From: Lentisphaerae bacterium GWF2_49_21
GTDB taxonomy: Bacteria > Verrucomicrobiota > Lentisphaeria > Victivallales > GWF2-50-93
Length of the DNA: 64,000 nucleotides
NCBI GenBank assembly: GCA_001804805.1
Contig: MHBH01000042.1
Coordinates: 1-64,000 of the forward strand
Reading direction: 5' to 3'
The notes beneath the pieces were generated by a model. It did not search any database, had not been told where the DNA came from, and was given only the letters and a program-made list of their open reading frames with translations. The number at the start of each line of letters is the position of its first letter. Positions within the stretch are counted from its first letter, which is position 1. A program made the translations under genes and the position numbers. Of this stretch, positions 35,192-43,781 are shown piece after piece.

Positions 35192-37582
35192 TTACTTCAG
35201 TTCCACCACGACTTCGTTTTTCGACTTGAACAATTCCTGAGGAATTAGGTTGCTGTCAAGTTTCTTGCCGTTCAGTTTGATGGATTTCACTCCCTTGCCT
35301 TTCTTGCCATTCCGGATCGTGATGTTGAAATCCTTTCCACGGAACTTGCGCGAAACCTTGATCTCCTTCCATGCCGACGGCAGACAAGGATCAATTTTCA
35401 GACCGTTGTAGTCAGGCTGGATTCCAAGGATGTACTGCGTCGCCGAGAAATAGGACCATGACGCCGTCCCGGAAAGCCAGGGAAGGCGAGACGCCCCAAA
35501 CCTCCTGCTGTATTTGCTGTGCGTCGACTGGCAGTGCACATACGGCTCGATCTGCCTTATCTCCGCTTTCGTATTGTATGCCGCCGGCATGTAATTACGA
35601 TAATATTCGTAAGCTCTTTCAGGATGACCGAGCAATGTTTCCGCCATTACCGCCCAACCCTGCGTATGCGAGAAGATTCCTGCGTTCTCCTTATGTCCTT
35701 CGTTCAGGACTAGTGCTCTCACGACATGATAGTCGGTCTTCCGGAACGGCGGTGCGCAGAGCATGATGCCATATTCCGTTGCGAGCCGATCCTTTACCGA
35801 TTGCATCGCCGTTTCCGCCTGGTCCGTTGTTGCCGCTCCGCTGATGACAGCCCAGCTCTGTGCGTTGAGGAAAATCGATCCTTCAGGATCATTCTTCGTA
35901 CCGATTATCGAACCGTCTTCCCTGAACGCCCTGATGAACCATTCGCCGTCCCAGCAGTGCTTCTGGATGTTCTTGTCAAGTTCGACAATCTTTTTCTCGG
36001 CCCATTCGATTTCCTTTTTTAACTTCAGGCGCGAACAGATGTCAATGTAGATCTTCAATGCATATCTAAGCTGAAACGTCACAAATATGCTTTCTCCGCG
36101 ATAACCCAGTTTCAGACAGTCGTTCCAGTCGGCTTCGAGCCCGCATGGAAGTCCGTGCGCGCCGCTCCTCTCGAGGTTGAACTCTATCGCCCTGCGCAGA
36201 TGTCCGAGTACCGTGTCGTTGCCCTTGTCAGCGTAAGGAAGAATTTTCATGTAGAACGACATGTCGCCGGTTTCCTTGACGTATGCGGGGATCGTGTTGA
36301 ATAGCCAGAGACAGTCGTCGGACCTGTAATGATTTGGTTCTGGGGTAGGTTCGTGTCCGGGATTATGCGCGAACTGTTTCACCACGGACATTGCTCCGCC
36401 GGTCGAAACCTGTCCTGTGATCATCAGCTCGAGCCTTTTTCCGGCTTCTTCCGGAATCATCGACAGTGCACCAAGCATGTCCTGTACGGTGTCGCGGTAA
36501 CCGAGCCCGTCTCGTTCACCTGAATAGACGAGGCTTGCCGCCCTTGACCAGGCAAACGTGATCAGGCTGTTGTATGCGTTCCAGACGTTTATCATGCTGT
36601 TGAATTCCTTGTCCGGCGTCTGGACTGTCAGGACACCGAGCAGGCTATGCCAGTGATCCTTGACCTTCTGGAGTTCCTTTTTCAGGACTGCGATATCTCC
36701 GAATTTCTTAAGGATGCTTTTTCCCTCCCGTTCCGCCTTTCCGATTCCAACCAGAACCGCAAGTTCACGGCTTTCGCCGGGAGCGAGATTGATTTCCATT
36801 CTCATTCCGGCGCACCCGTTGTCGCCGTGGGCAAGGGAATTAGTGCATTTGTTGCTTTCGACAGCGACAGGATTTGCGTATGTCCTGTAACCGCCTATGA
36901 AAGTGTCCCTGTCAGTCTCGAAATCCTTTACTTCGGCGCCTGTGACTGCGAAGAACGCATTCCTGCACTGATCGCGGTTCTGGAAGTTCTGCGGATCCTC
37001 CGGGACGTTGTCCAGCATCGCGTAGCGGATAATGCCGTCGACATAATCCATCTTGATCGTGTATTGCGTGAACTGAAGATTGATGAGATCCTGGAAGAGA
37101 TTCCATTCGGAGGCGAATTCGAGATATGAGAAGACGGAAAGCTTCCTTGGAGCAGATCCGTTGTTAGTTATCTTCAGCATCCACACCTCGAAATTGCTTG
37201 CCAGAGGCACGAAATATGTCGACTCGCTTCTGATGTCGGAATATTCGGATTCGATCACAGTGTATGCCGTGCCGTGTCGGCAGATGGTCTTGTATTTGTC
37301 GAGAGGTTTTCCGACGGGTTGCCACGAGGTGGACCAATAATCATTGCTCTTGTTGTCACGGATGTAGAAATAGCGGCCGGGCTGGTCGAGAGGGATCGCG
37401 TTTGTGCGCGTCCTTGTGTAACGTCCCTGCGCGGAAGACTTGTAGAAGCTGTATCCGCCTGCATTGTTCGTTATTATCGCGCCGTACTCCGTAGTTCCGA
37501 GATAGTTGCTCCAGGATTTCGGGGTATCCGGCCGGTCGATTACGTATTCCTTGTTCCTGTCATCGAAATGTCCGTACTGCAT
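35192..37582 (-). CDS. GH94 cellobiose-phosphorylase-like enzyme
   Basis: Inverting disaccharide phosphorylase that splits a beta-glucobiose (cellobiose, laminaribiose or similar) with phosphate to glucose-1-phosphate and glucose, saving ATP. The N-terminal glycosyltransferase-36 motif MQYGHFDDRNKEYVIDRPDT is at 1-20. The general acid is expected in GLEADWNDC, Asp485. Conserved sugar/phosphate-binding blocks include YRDTVQDML (362-370), HEPTPEPNHYRSDDCLW near 410-426 and GTASWSY near 718. 796 residues, no signal peptide, normal for the family. It would process imported beta-glucan disaccharides; the GH81 locus is a logical partner if the specificity is laminaribiose. Confidence 0.93.
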   Translation of the reverse strand: MQYGHFDDRNKEYVIDRPDTPKSWSNYLGTTEYGAIITNNAGGYSFYKSSAQGRYTRTRTNAIPLDQPGRYFYIRDNKSNDYWSTSWQPVGKPLDKYKTICRHGTAYTVIESEYSDIRSESTYFVPLASNFEVWMLKITNNGSAPRKLSVFSYLEFASEWNLFQDLINLQFTQYTIKMDYVDGIIRYAMLDNVPEDPQNFQNRDQCRNAFFAVTGAEVKDFETDRDTFIGGYRTYANPVAVESNKCTNSLAHGDNGCAGMRMEINLAPGESRELAVLVGIGKAEREGKSILKKFGDIAVLKKELQKVKDHWHSLLGVLTVQTPDKEFNSMINVWNAYNSLITFAWSRAASLVYSGERDGLGYRDTVQDMLGALSMIPEEAGKRLELMITGQVSTGGAMSVVKQFAHNPGHEPTPEPNHYRSDDCLWLFNTIPAYVKETGDMSFYMKILPYADKGNDTVLGHLRRAIEFNLERSGAHGLPCGLEADWNDCLKLGYRGESIFVTFQLRYALKIYIDICSRLKLKKEIEWAEKKIVELDKNIQKHCWDGEWFIRAFREDGSIIGTKNDPEGSIFLNAQSWAVISGAATTDQAETAMQSVKDRLATEYGIMLCAPPFRKTDYHVVRALVLNEGHKENAGIFSHTQGWAVMAETLLGHPERAYEYYRNYMPAAYNTKAEIRQIEPYVHCQSTHSKYSRRFGASRLPWLSGTASWSYFSATQYILGIQPDYNGLKIDPCLPSAWKEIKVSRKFRGKDFNITIRNGKKGKGVKSIKLNGKKLDSNLIPQELFKSKNEVVVELK

Positions 37583-37635
37583 ATAAATTTTTCCTTCGTA
37601 AAAATTTATTTGTCAATTGGCTCAATATACTCTCG

Positions 37636-37664
37636 TTGACAAAATATTTCCGTTTCAGGATTAT
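37636..37664 (+). promoter_or_regulatory. Promoter candidate
   Basis: TTGACA (37636-37641) and GATTAT (37659-37664) with 17-bp spacing, about 110 bp upstream of the DUF4160-like gene. Confidence 0.4.
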
Positions 37665-37776
37665 CTTTTAAATCAAAACTTAATTACCCACGAAATTATA
37701 CTAACGGCGAGTATGTTGAAATTTGCATGAAGACAATATACATTAGCTTCAAAGAATGAGTTATAGGGGGGATTAC

Positions 37777-38025
37777 ATGCCCGAGATAAGCAGATTCCTT
37801 GGAATTGTCATAACAATGTATTTTGATGAGCATAATCCGCCTCATTTCCATATAAGATACAACGAATTTAGAGCCAAGATGAACATCAAGGATTTCAATA
37901 TAATTGAAGGCACGGTTCCTGCAAAAGTCCGCGGACTTGTGCAGGAATGGGCTGAACTTCATCGATCAGAATTGCTTGCAATGTGGGACACAAAGGAATT
38001 CCATAAGGTAGAACCGCTCGTATGA
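37777..38025 (+). CDS. DUF4160-like small protein
   Basis: About 82 residues from the ATG at 37777 (MPEISRFLGIVITMYF), which has a GGGGGG run upstream. The pattern FLGIVITMYFDEHNPPHFHI fits the DUF4160 family, whose genes are typically next to DUF2442. The stop overlaps the next start by 4 nt. Function is not established; a toxin-antitoxin role has been proposed by context for such pairs, and this is inference. Basic and acidic residues are mixed, with no membrane segment. Confidence 0.78.
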   Translation: MPEISRFLGIVITMYFDEHNPPHFHIRYNEFRAKMNIKDFNIIEGTVPAKVRGLVQEWAELHRSELLAMWDTKEFHKVEPLV

Positions 38026-38297
38026 TATGTTATCTGACAAATGCCAAGTATCTTGGGGATTACCGCTTCCGGGTTGTTTTTTCAAGCGGGGAGAAGGCAG
38101 AGCTGGATTTGAAGAAGCAGCTGCTCTCGGCTCCTGGAGTAATGGGTGAACTTTTTAAGAAGAAGCCCTCTTCGGTCAGGGATTTCTATCTTGATCCTTG
38201 GCCTACTCTTGCTTGGAAATGCGGATATGACATTGCCCCTGAAAAACTCTACGAAATTGCCTTGTCGCAGAAATCACACAGCAAAAAAAAGAAATAA
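38022..38297 (+). CDS. DUF2442-like small protein
   Basis: 91 residues. The DUF2442 signature is visible: TNAKYLGDYRFRVVFSSGEK, VMGELF and PTLAWKCGYDIAPEKLYEIA. The start lies in ATGA overlapping the DUF4160 stop, so both are made from one mRNA. DUF2442 proteins are often linked with DUF4160 and may bind DNA or partner proteins; role unproven. Confidence 0.8.
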   Translation: MICYLTNAKYLGDYRFRVVFSSGEKAELDLKKQLLSAPGVMGELFKKKPSSVRDFYLDPWPTLAWKCGYDIAPEKLYEIALSQKSHSKKKK

Positions 38298-38376
38298 ATT
38301 TTCATGCGACCTTTGTTGCTGTGTCTGATAATGCAGTTCTTAAGCCCGACAATAATGATACTTGAAAGGAATCCCC

Positions 38377-40830
38377 ATGAAGAAGATTCTTCTGTTCTTT
38401 CTTGCCATTTTTCTTGCAGCGGCAAATTCCTTCCCGTATTATGACGAAGTTAAAGCAGCCGATCCGAAAAAGGATCAAATCGTCATTCATGTAAAAAGCA
38501 AAGAAGAGGCCAAGCCTGTCGCCAAGGCATCCGTTGTTCTTGATTTTGAGTGCGAAAAAGAAACAGCACCTTTGGAAGGGATGACTGATGAAAACGGCAT
38601 CTTCAAGGCGGCAATTCCCGAGGAGACATACGGAATAAGTGTAAAGGTTGCCGGGCCGGGCTTTGCCAGCAAAAGAATCGTTTTATCCCATAAGGACGAA
38701 AAGGCTGTTACAGGTGCCGATATAAACATCGAACTCGACCGTGGAGAAGCTATCGGGGGCGTTTTGTCGATGGAAGACGGACAGCCGATTTCTAAAGTTA
38801 AAATACTTCTTTATTCACAAGCCACTGATCAAAAGGAATATGATATCGGTGATTTTGTTGCCGTTGACTGCAGTTCTGGAAAGTATGAGCTGACAACTGA
38901 TGAGAATGGTTCATGGAACTGCATAATTCCATTAGGCAACGACAGGTTAAGTTTCATCTTTGACCATCCAAGGATAGGTATGAGCGTAAAAAGGGAGATA
39001 TGTCTCGGCGAAGATGAGGAAACGACAAGGAATTTAAAGGGGAAAATTTTTAAATTCAGCTTTTCAAAGCCGAAGCAGATAAAATTGAAGATCGTAGATG
39101 ATACAGGAAATCCTGGTGAAGACGCAATTGCCTTTATAAGTTTGAACAGTCATACCGACGCCATAAGGCTCTCCTCGGATAAAAATGGAGAGGCAATAGC
39201 CTCATATCAACCTTCTGATTGCAAGGGGTCTCTCAAAGTATTGGTTGTCAAAAAGGGATATGCCACTTTTGAAGGTGAAATTTCAAACACCATGGAGCAT
39301 AAAGATATAAAACTCGAAAAAGCAGTTCCAATAAAGGGAAAAGTTGTTGATGTTGAAGGTAAGCCAATAAGAGGAGTATGTTTTCTAAGAACGTATATTT
39401 TTCTAATGGGCAATTATGAATATCCAAGAATATATAGTGATATAGAAGGGAATTTCGTTTTGGAGGATGTATTACCTTCATCTCCGGTGAAATATCACAT
39501 TATTCCTTTTGAAAAACATATGGACGCGGAGATTCTTACCTCGGAACTATTGTCCAAGCCGACGGTAGTCCTTTTTCCTGAGATCCATATAAAGGCCATA
39601 GTCAGGGACAAGGCAGGAAATCCTTTGAAAAATATAAGGTGCTTTGAATATATGAATGATGAAATGCACATGTGCTATGATGAAATTGTCGATGGAAAAT
39701 TTGAAAAGCGCATAAATAAAAGCATAGAAGGGAACACCGGGCAATTAAATTATGGTCTCGAAGTGATATGCAGGCCGTACAGGAAGCAGTTCCAGGAAAG
39801 GATAATCAAGCCCGGAGACAAGGAAGTCAATTTTACTTTTATCATGGATGATAAAGAGGTGAGAAAAGGGACAATTTTAGGTGTGGATGGCAAATCTGCC
39901 GGAAACGTGAAGATTTTCTTCAATGGAGAGAAACGAATGTGCCCCCTTGACGAACAACTCAACTATAAAGTCGAAGAAAAAGGCGTATTTTCGTCGAACG
40001 AACTCCGTCATATTGTTTCAGATGCCTCGGGAAGCTATCTGTTCTATCCGTCCACTCCGAAAAAAGGTCAAGCTGATGATGACTTCAACAACGGAATATA
40101 TGAATTTTATCCCTGCAAGTATAACAATGGCAGAACTGTTTTAGTGACGGCGTTCACAAATGACGGGTGTCTGTGCATGCCGGTTGGAGAATTTGACAAG
40201 GCTGAGAAGGTTCAGCTGCAGAAATATTCAAAAGTGGAAGGGGATGTTTTACGTGGAGACGAACTGCTTACAGATAGGACTGTATGTCTTGAAAGCATAT
40301 TTATTTTCGGAGGAGAGTATTTTTCAGTTGTTTTGGAAGATGTTAAAACCAATGAAAAAGGACATTTCGTATTTGAAAAAGTTCCTCCGGGATACTTTGT
40401 CGTTAACTGTCATGAAGAGAAACAATCAGTATATGGAGAAACTGCTCCAGGTGTTTCATACAAGGTAAAACTGGGGGGATACGGAGTAAGAATTACAGGA
40501 AAATTTATTCCTCCTGCTGGGATTCAAGTAGATTTCAAAGGAGAAAAGAATTCGCTGAACATACACGCGGAAGATAATGGGAAATTCAATCTCATTTCAG
40601 AAGAAGTTATTCCTCGTTTGATCAACTCGAAATACAGGCAGGAAGTTTTAGTGGAGATTCTTCCAGATGGTACCTTCAACGCTGTTGATGTCCCGCCTGG
40701 CCGGTATTCCATTTTGTTCACAGCCCAGAAGGATGGAGAAATTTATGCCTGGACGAATGATGAATTTACAATTCCAGAAGAGGCTATTAAGAAAGGGGCA
40801 GTTGATCTTGGTCTCTTTGACCTGAAATAG
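38377..40830 (+). CDS. Long secreted protein of repeated CarboxypepD_reg/Big-like sandwich domains
   Basis: About 817 residues. Signal peptide MKKILLFFLAIFLAAANSF. The body is a chain of ~90-residue beta-sandwich units of the carboxypeptidase-regulatory type, each with motifs such as TDENGIFKA, TDENGSWNC, SDIEGNFVLEDVLP and TNEKGHFVFEKVPPGYF. No catalytic domain was found. Such proteins usually act as surface adhesins, scaffolds or periplasmic structural parts. The ATG at 38377 has AAAGGA; the frame opens at a TTG five codons earlier. A+T-richer than the enzyme genes around it. Followed 82 bp later by the ion-channel gene. Confidence 0.75.
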   Translation: MKKILLFFLAIFLAAANSFPYYDEVKAADPKKDQIVIHVKSKEEAKPVAKASVVLDFECEKETAPLEGMTDENGIFKAAIPEETYGISVKVAGPGFASKRIVLSHKDEKAVTGADINIELDRGEAIGGVLSMEDGQPISKVKILLYSQATDQKEYDIGDFVAVDCSSGKYELTTDENGSWNCIIPLGNDRLSFIFDHPRIGMSVKREICLGEDEETTRNLKGKIFKFSFSKPKQIKLKIVDDTGNPGEDAIAFISLNSHTDAIRLSSDKNGEAIASYQPSDCKGSLKVLVVKKGYATFEGEISNTMEHKDIKLEKAVPIKGKVVDVEGKPIRGVCFLRTYIFLMGNYEYPRIYSDIEGNFVLEDVLPSSPVKYHIIPFEKHMDAEILTSELLSKPTVVLFPEIHIKAIVRDKAGNPLKNIRCFEYMNDEMHMCYDEIVDGKFEKRINKSIEGNTGQLNYGLEVICRPYRKQFQERIIKPGDKEVNFTFIMDDKEVRKGTILGVDGKSAGNVKIFFNGEKRMCPLDEQLNYKVEEKGVFSSNELRHIVSDASGSYLFYPSTPKKGQADDDFNNGIYEFYPCKYNNGRTVLVTAFTNDGCLCMPVGEFDKAEKVQLQKYSKVEGDVLRGDELLTDRTVCLESIFIFGGEYFSVVLEDVKTNEKGHFVFEKVPPGYFVVNCHEEKQSVYGETAPGVSYKVKLGGYGVRITGKFIPPAGIQVDFKGEKNSLNIHAEDNGKFNLISEEVIPRLINSKYRQEVLVEILPDGTFNAVDVPPGRYSILFTAQKDGEIYAWTNDEFTIPEEAIKKGAVDLGLFDLK

Positions 40831-40912
40831 GCAGCCCACTCTTGATAATTGCCTGCGCTGGAGTATGTTCTGCATTTTGCAACAGAACACAGTGTTCCAG
40901 CAGGTGAAATTC

Positions 40913-41782
40913 ATGACTTTTTCCCATAGGCTCCGGCGCATAGCAGATTCCAAGAGATTCAATTTCTTCATTGTCGGACTGATCGTCCTCACCAGCATTT
41001 TCATAGGAATGGACACCTACCCCTCGGTCAAGGAGCGGATTGGCGGGTTCCTGGAGCTTGCCGACAAGATCATCCTCGGAATATTCGTCCTTGAACAGCT
41101 TATCCGGATAGGCGCCGAAGGCAACAAGCCATGGAGATATTTCCTGGATCCATGGAATGTCTTTGACTTCATCATCATCACGATCTGCCTTCTGCCTCTC
41201 GGACAGTCCTCCGTGGCGGTGGTGCGTCTCGTCCGGATCCTGAGGGTGCTCCGACTGCTCAAGACTATTCCTCGGTTGCGCATGCTCGTGCAGGGCATGG
41301 TGAAAAGTCTTTCGTCCATATTTTATGTGGCAATCCTGCTTATCGTCCATTTCTATCTGTTCTCCGTCCTTGGAGTTTCTTTCTTCCATAATTCAGATCC
41401 GGGCCATTTCGCGGATCTGCAGACCGCATTCATGTCGCTTTTCCAGGTCCTCACCCTTGAGAACTGGCCAGATGTCATGGCTCCCTCCAAGGCCGTGTTC
41501 CCAGTAGGCGCCCAGATCTATTTTCTTCTTTACATCATCATAGGAACAATGATCATCCTGAATCTTTTCGTAGGCGTGATCGTGGGAAGCATGGCGGAGG
41601 CCAACGAGGAGATGGAAAAGGAAATAAAGGAGATGCAGAAAATCCGCAAGCTCCAGCAGGAAGGCGTCAAGTCCAAGAACGAACTCCTTATGAACCACAT
41701 TGAAAACGTTGAGAAGGAACTTCTGTCCCTCAAGGACCAGCTTGCCATCATCATCAAACATGAGGAACAGCAGGGCAAGTGA
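40913..41782 (+). CDS. Voltage-gated cation channel, NaChBac/NavAb type
   Basis: Six-transmembrane bacterial channel subunit that forms a homotetramer. Segments S1-S4 are in the first half. The S4 sensor RLVRILRVLRLLK has Arg at every third position. The pore loop reads FQVLTLENWPDVM, so the selectivity filter is TLENWPD (NaChBac TLESWAS, NavAb TLESWSM). The Glu ring is kept but the filter ends in Asp, as in some Ca2+-permeable variants. S6 leads into a coiled-coil-like tail (EEMEKEIKEMQKIRKLQQEG). I start at 40913, where AGGTG precedes the ATG, giving 289 residues, normal for the family; the frame opens at 40865. Convergent with the CE4 gene. Confidence 0.9.
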   Translation: MTFSHRLRRIADSKRFNFFIVGLIVLTSIFIGMDTYPSVKERIGGFLELADKIILGIFVLEQLIRIGAEGNKPWRYFLDPWNVFDFIIITICLLPLGQSSVAVVRLVRILRVLRLLKTIPRLRMLVQGMVKSLSSIFYVAILLIVHFYLFSVLGVSFFHNSDPGHFADLQTAFMSLFQVLTLENWPDVMAPSKAVFPVGAQIYFLLYIIIGTMIILNLFVGVIVGSMAEANEEMEKEIKEMQKIRKLQQEGVKSKNELLMNHIENVEKELLSLKDQLAIIIKHEEQQGK

Positions 41783-41801
41783 ACGCATAGGCTCTTTCTT
41801 T

Positions 41802-43598
41802 CTACCATTTCAATTCGACAAAACCATTTGATACCGGAAGTTCATTGCCCTGCCAGACAACCTTTGTGACACCGTCCGGAACCTTCAGGCTTATCGGTCG
41901 TTTCGCCGAAAGATAAGGATGGATCCACGGACGGCTGATCTTCACTGCGACTTTCGCAGGAGTCTTTTCAGTCACTTCCATCTTGATATTATTCCTGAGC
42001 CAGAGCCAGATGGAAAGCTCGCCCTGGGACGCGTACCAGGCATCCGGGCAGTTTGCGAACTTCGCACAGAAATTCTCGAACTTCTTCCATTGCTCGTCGG
42101 TCTTGCCGATCTGCCAGCTGTGCCCCCAGAAATGGAATATGCCGCCGTCCTTCGCACGTGTCTCCTCCCATTTCTTGTCCAGGTCCTTTTCATTGCCGAA
42201 AAAACCGTCAGTCTTCATCGTCATAAGATCACCGAGTGTGTCAACAGTCGTCACGTATCCCGGAGTCGTACGGCACGACCAGTAGCCCGCGGCCTTGACT
42301 GCCTTTAGAACGTAATCGCCTTCTACGTCATATGATGCCGAATAGCCGTTTGGATATGAGAAGGAGATCACGGGATGGTTGAGAGCTTTTTCCAGGACTT
42401 TTCTCATCGAGACGCATTCTTCCGCGGCCCGTTCAGGAGTCAGGCGGTAGAGGGAAGGGTGATGGTAGCAATGGGATCCGATTTCGCCGTTCATCCCCTC
42501 CAGCTTGTCCAGGAACTTCATTGCTGGATTGTCGTTGTTCAGGAAGAATGTTGGACGATATCCGAGTCTGTTGAGGATTTCTGCACAGCGGAGATCGTCC
42601 GGTTTGCCATCATCCCAGGAGGTCAATACTGCAGTTTTTTCCCCCATGGGGAGCAACGGGAAGGAAGGGGCGTCACCAGTTAGTCCGGATCCTATAAGTT
42701 CGAGCTGTCCAGATTCGGTCTTGGAAATATCGATGACCTTCATAAGTTCAACATCTGCCAGAAGAGGTTCCTTCTGTTCTCTGGAAATGCTGTGCTGGAG
42801 TTCGGCGATCTTTGACATTGCCGGAGTTTTGAAAGTGAGTTTCTTCAGAAGAGAGCCCATGAAAAAATAAACTGATCCGGGTCTTTTCCATTGGTCGAAG
42901 GGATAGTTTGCCTGGAAACTTTTGCCGTCCTCTCCTTCATAAGTCACAGTGCAGTCCTTTGTCAGGGGGGATTTCAGCATCCAAAGTCCGGGAGGAAGTG
43001 AGCAGGGAAGATTTGCCGTGCCGTCAGGTTTCATTTCAAGACCGATGCTTGCCACTTTTGAGGCATCGAGTGACGGTTGGGAGACCTGTTCGAGGGAAAG
43101 CTGTGCGACAGGATAAGTCCTCTTATATTTCCATAGATCGTCATATACGGGAGTTATCCTGGCAACGGTTGTCGGAAATGGGGAGTAAATCCAAAATTCG
43201 AAAAGCTGAGGCTCATCCTTCCTCGACTGGAAGTTTTCCATTATGTTTACCGAGATGGTCTGCTGGGCTGTGACAAGAGAGACTCCCAGATGGTTGTTGA
43301 ACCAGGATTTCTCCTCCCCTTCCTTAGTGCAGAACTCGACAATGCCATGGTACCATCCGGCAGGAAGCGGTTCCTGAAGTTTCCATTCGATGAAAGTGTC
43401 TCCCTTCTTTGCGGAACTCGCTTCGCATGACTTGTCCATGGTCACAGCCTTCTTCCCCCCGGAGAGATCAATGATTTTCCCTCCTGAAGACTGTTCGGCG
43501 GTCAAGACAAGCTTTTTCCCCTCCTGCGCGGAAACAGATGAAATCGTTGCGACAAGAAAGAAAGACAGGAAAAAGACTTTCAAATATGACATATACAT
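41802..43598 (-). CDS. Secreted polysaccharide deacetylase family protein with long N-terminal extension
   Basis: 598 residues. Signal peptide about 1-23 (FFLSFFLVATISSVSA). An N-terminal beta-rich region (about 25-300) of unknown fold is followed by a NodB/CE4-type catalytic domain at about 320-500: TSWDDGKPDD (metal and base Asp), GSHCYHHPS (zinc His pair) and SFSYPNGYS. A C-terminal beta-rich segment closes the protein. The first ATG is 43598, the third residue is another Met. The stop is 19 bp from that of the ion-channel gene (convergent). Upstream lies a repeat-rich gap and the SGNH hydrolase gene. Substrate unknown. Confidence 0.83.
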   Translation of the reverse strand: MYMSYLKVFFLSFFLVATISSVSAQEGKKLVLTAEQSSGGKIIDLSGGKKAVTMDKSCEASSAKKGDTFIEWKLQEPLPAGWYHGIVEFCTKEGEEKSWFNNHLGVSLVTAQQTISVNIMENFQSRKDEPQLFEFWIYSPFPTTVARITPVYDDLWKYKRTYPVAQLSLEQVSQPSLDASKVASIGLEMKPDGTANLPCSLPPGLWMLKSPLTKDCTVTYEGEDGKSFQANYPFDQWKRPGSVYFFMGSLLKKLTFKTPAMSKIAELQHSISREQKEPLLADVELMKVIDISKTESGQLELIGSGLTGDAPSFPLLPMGEKTAVLTSWDDGKPDDLRCAEILNRLGYRPTFFLNNDNPAMKFLDKLEGMNGEIGSHCYHHPSLYRLTPERAAEECVSMRKVLEKALNHPVISFSYPNGYSASYDVEGDYVLKAVKAAGYWSCRTTPGYVTTVDTLGDLMTMKTDGFFGNEKDLDKKWEETRAKDGGIFHFWGHSWQIGKTDEQWKKFENFCAKFANCPDAWYASQGELSIWLWLRNNIKMEVTEKTPAKVAVKISRPWIHPYLSAKRPISLKVPDGVTKVVWQGNELPVSNGFVELKW

Positions 43599-43623
43599 GT
43601 TGTCCTTACTATTCTGTTTGTTT

Positions 43624-43781
43624 GTAGTAGCGCATGTTTGCGCGTTAAGTAGGTACGCCCTTCCTGTGTCCGCTATAGCTTCTTTGCGACGGCGGAAGCA
43701 TGTACCATCTTAATTAAGAATGGGACAGGCTTCCGACTTCGCCCGAGGGCTACGCCGGACGCAGAAAGCCCGTCCCTACTT
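43624..43781. repeat. Composite repeat: GCGCATGTTTGCGC unit plus twin hairpin with two loop inserts
   Basis: The unit GTAGTAGCGCATGTTTGCGC (43624 on) is joined to a twin-hairpin element (43647-43781, outer AAGTAGG/CCTACTT). Both hairpin loops contain inserts: a TGTGTCCGC...GGCGGA unit in the first and a TTCGCCCGAGGGCTACGCC unit in the second. The AAGTAG end supplies the TAG stop codon of the next gene. Confidence 0.7.
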
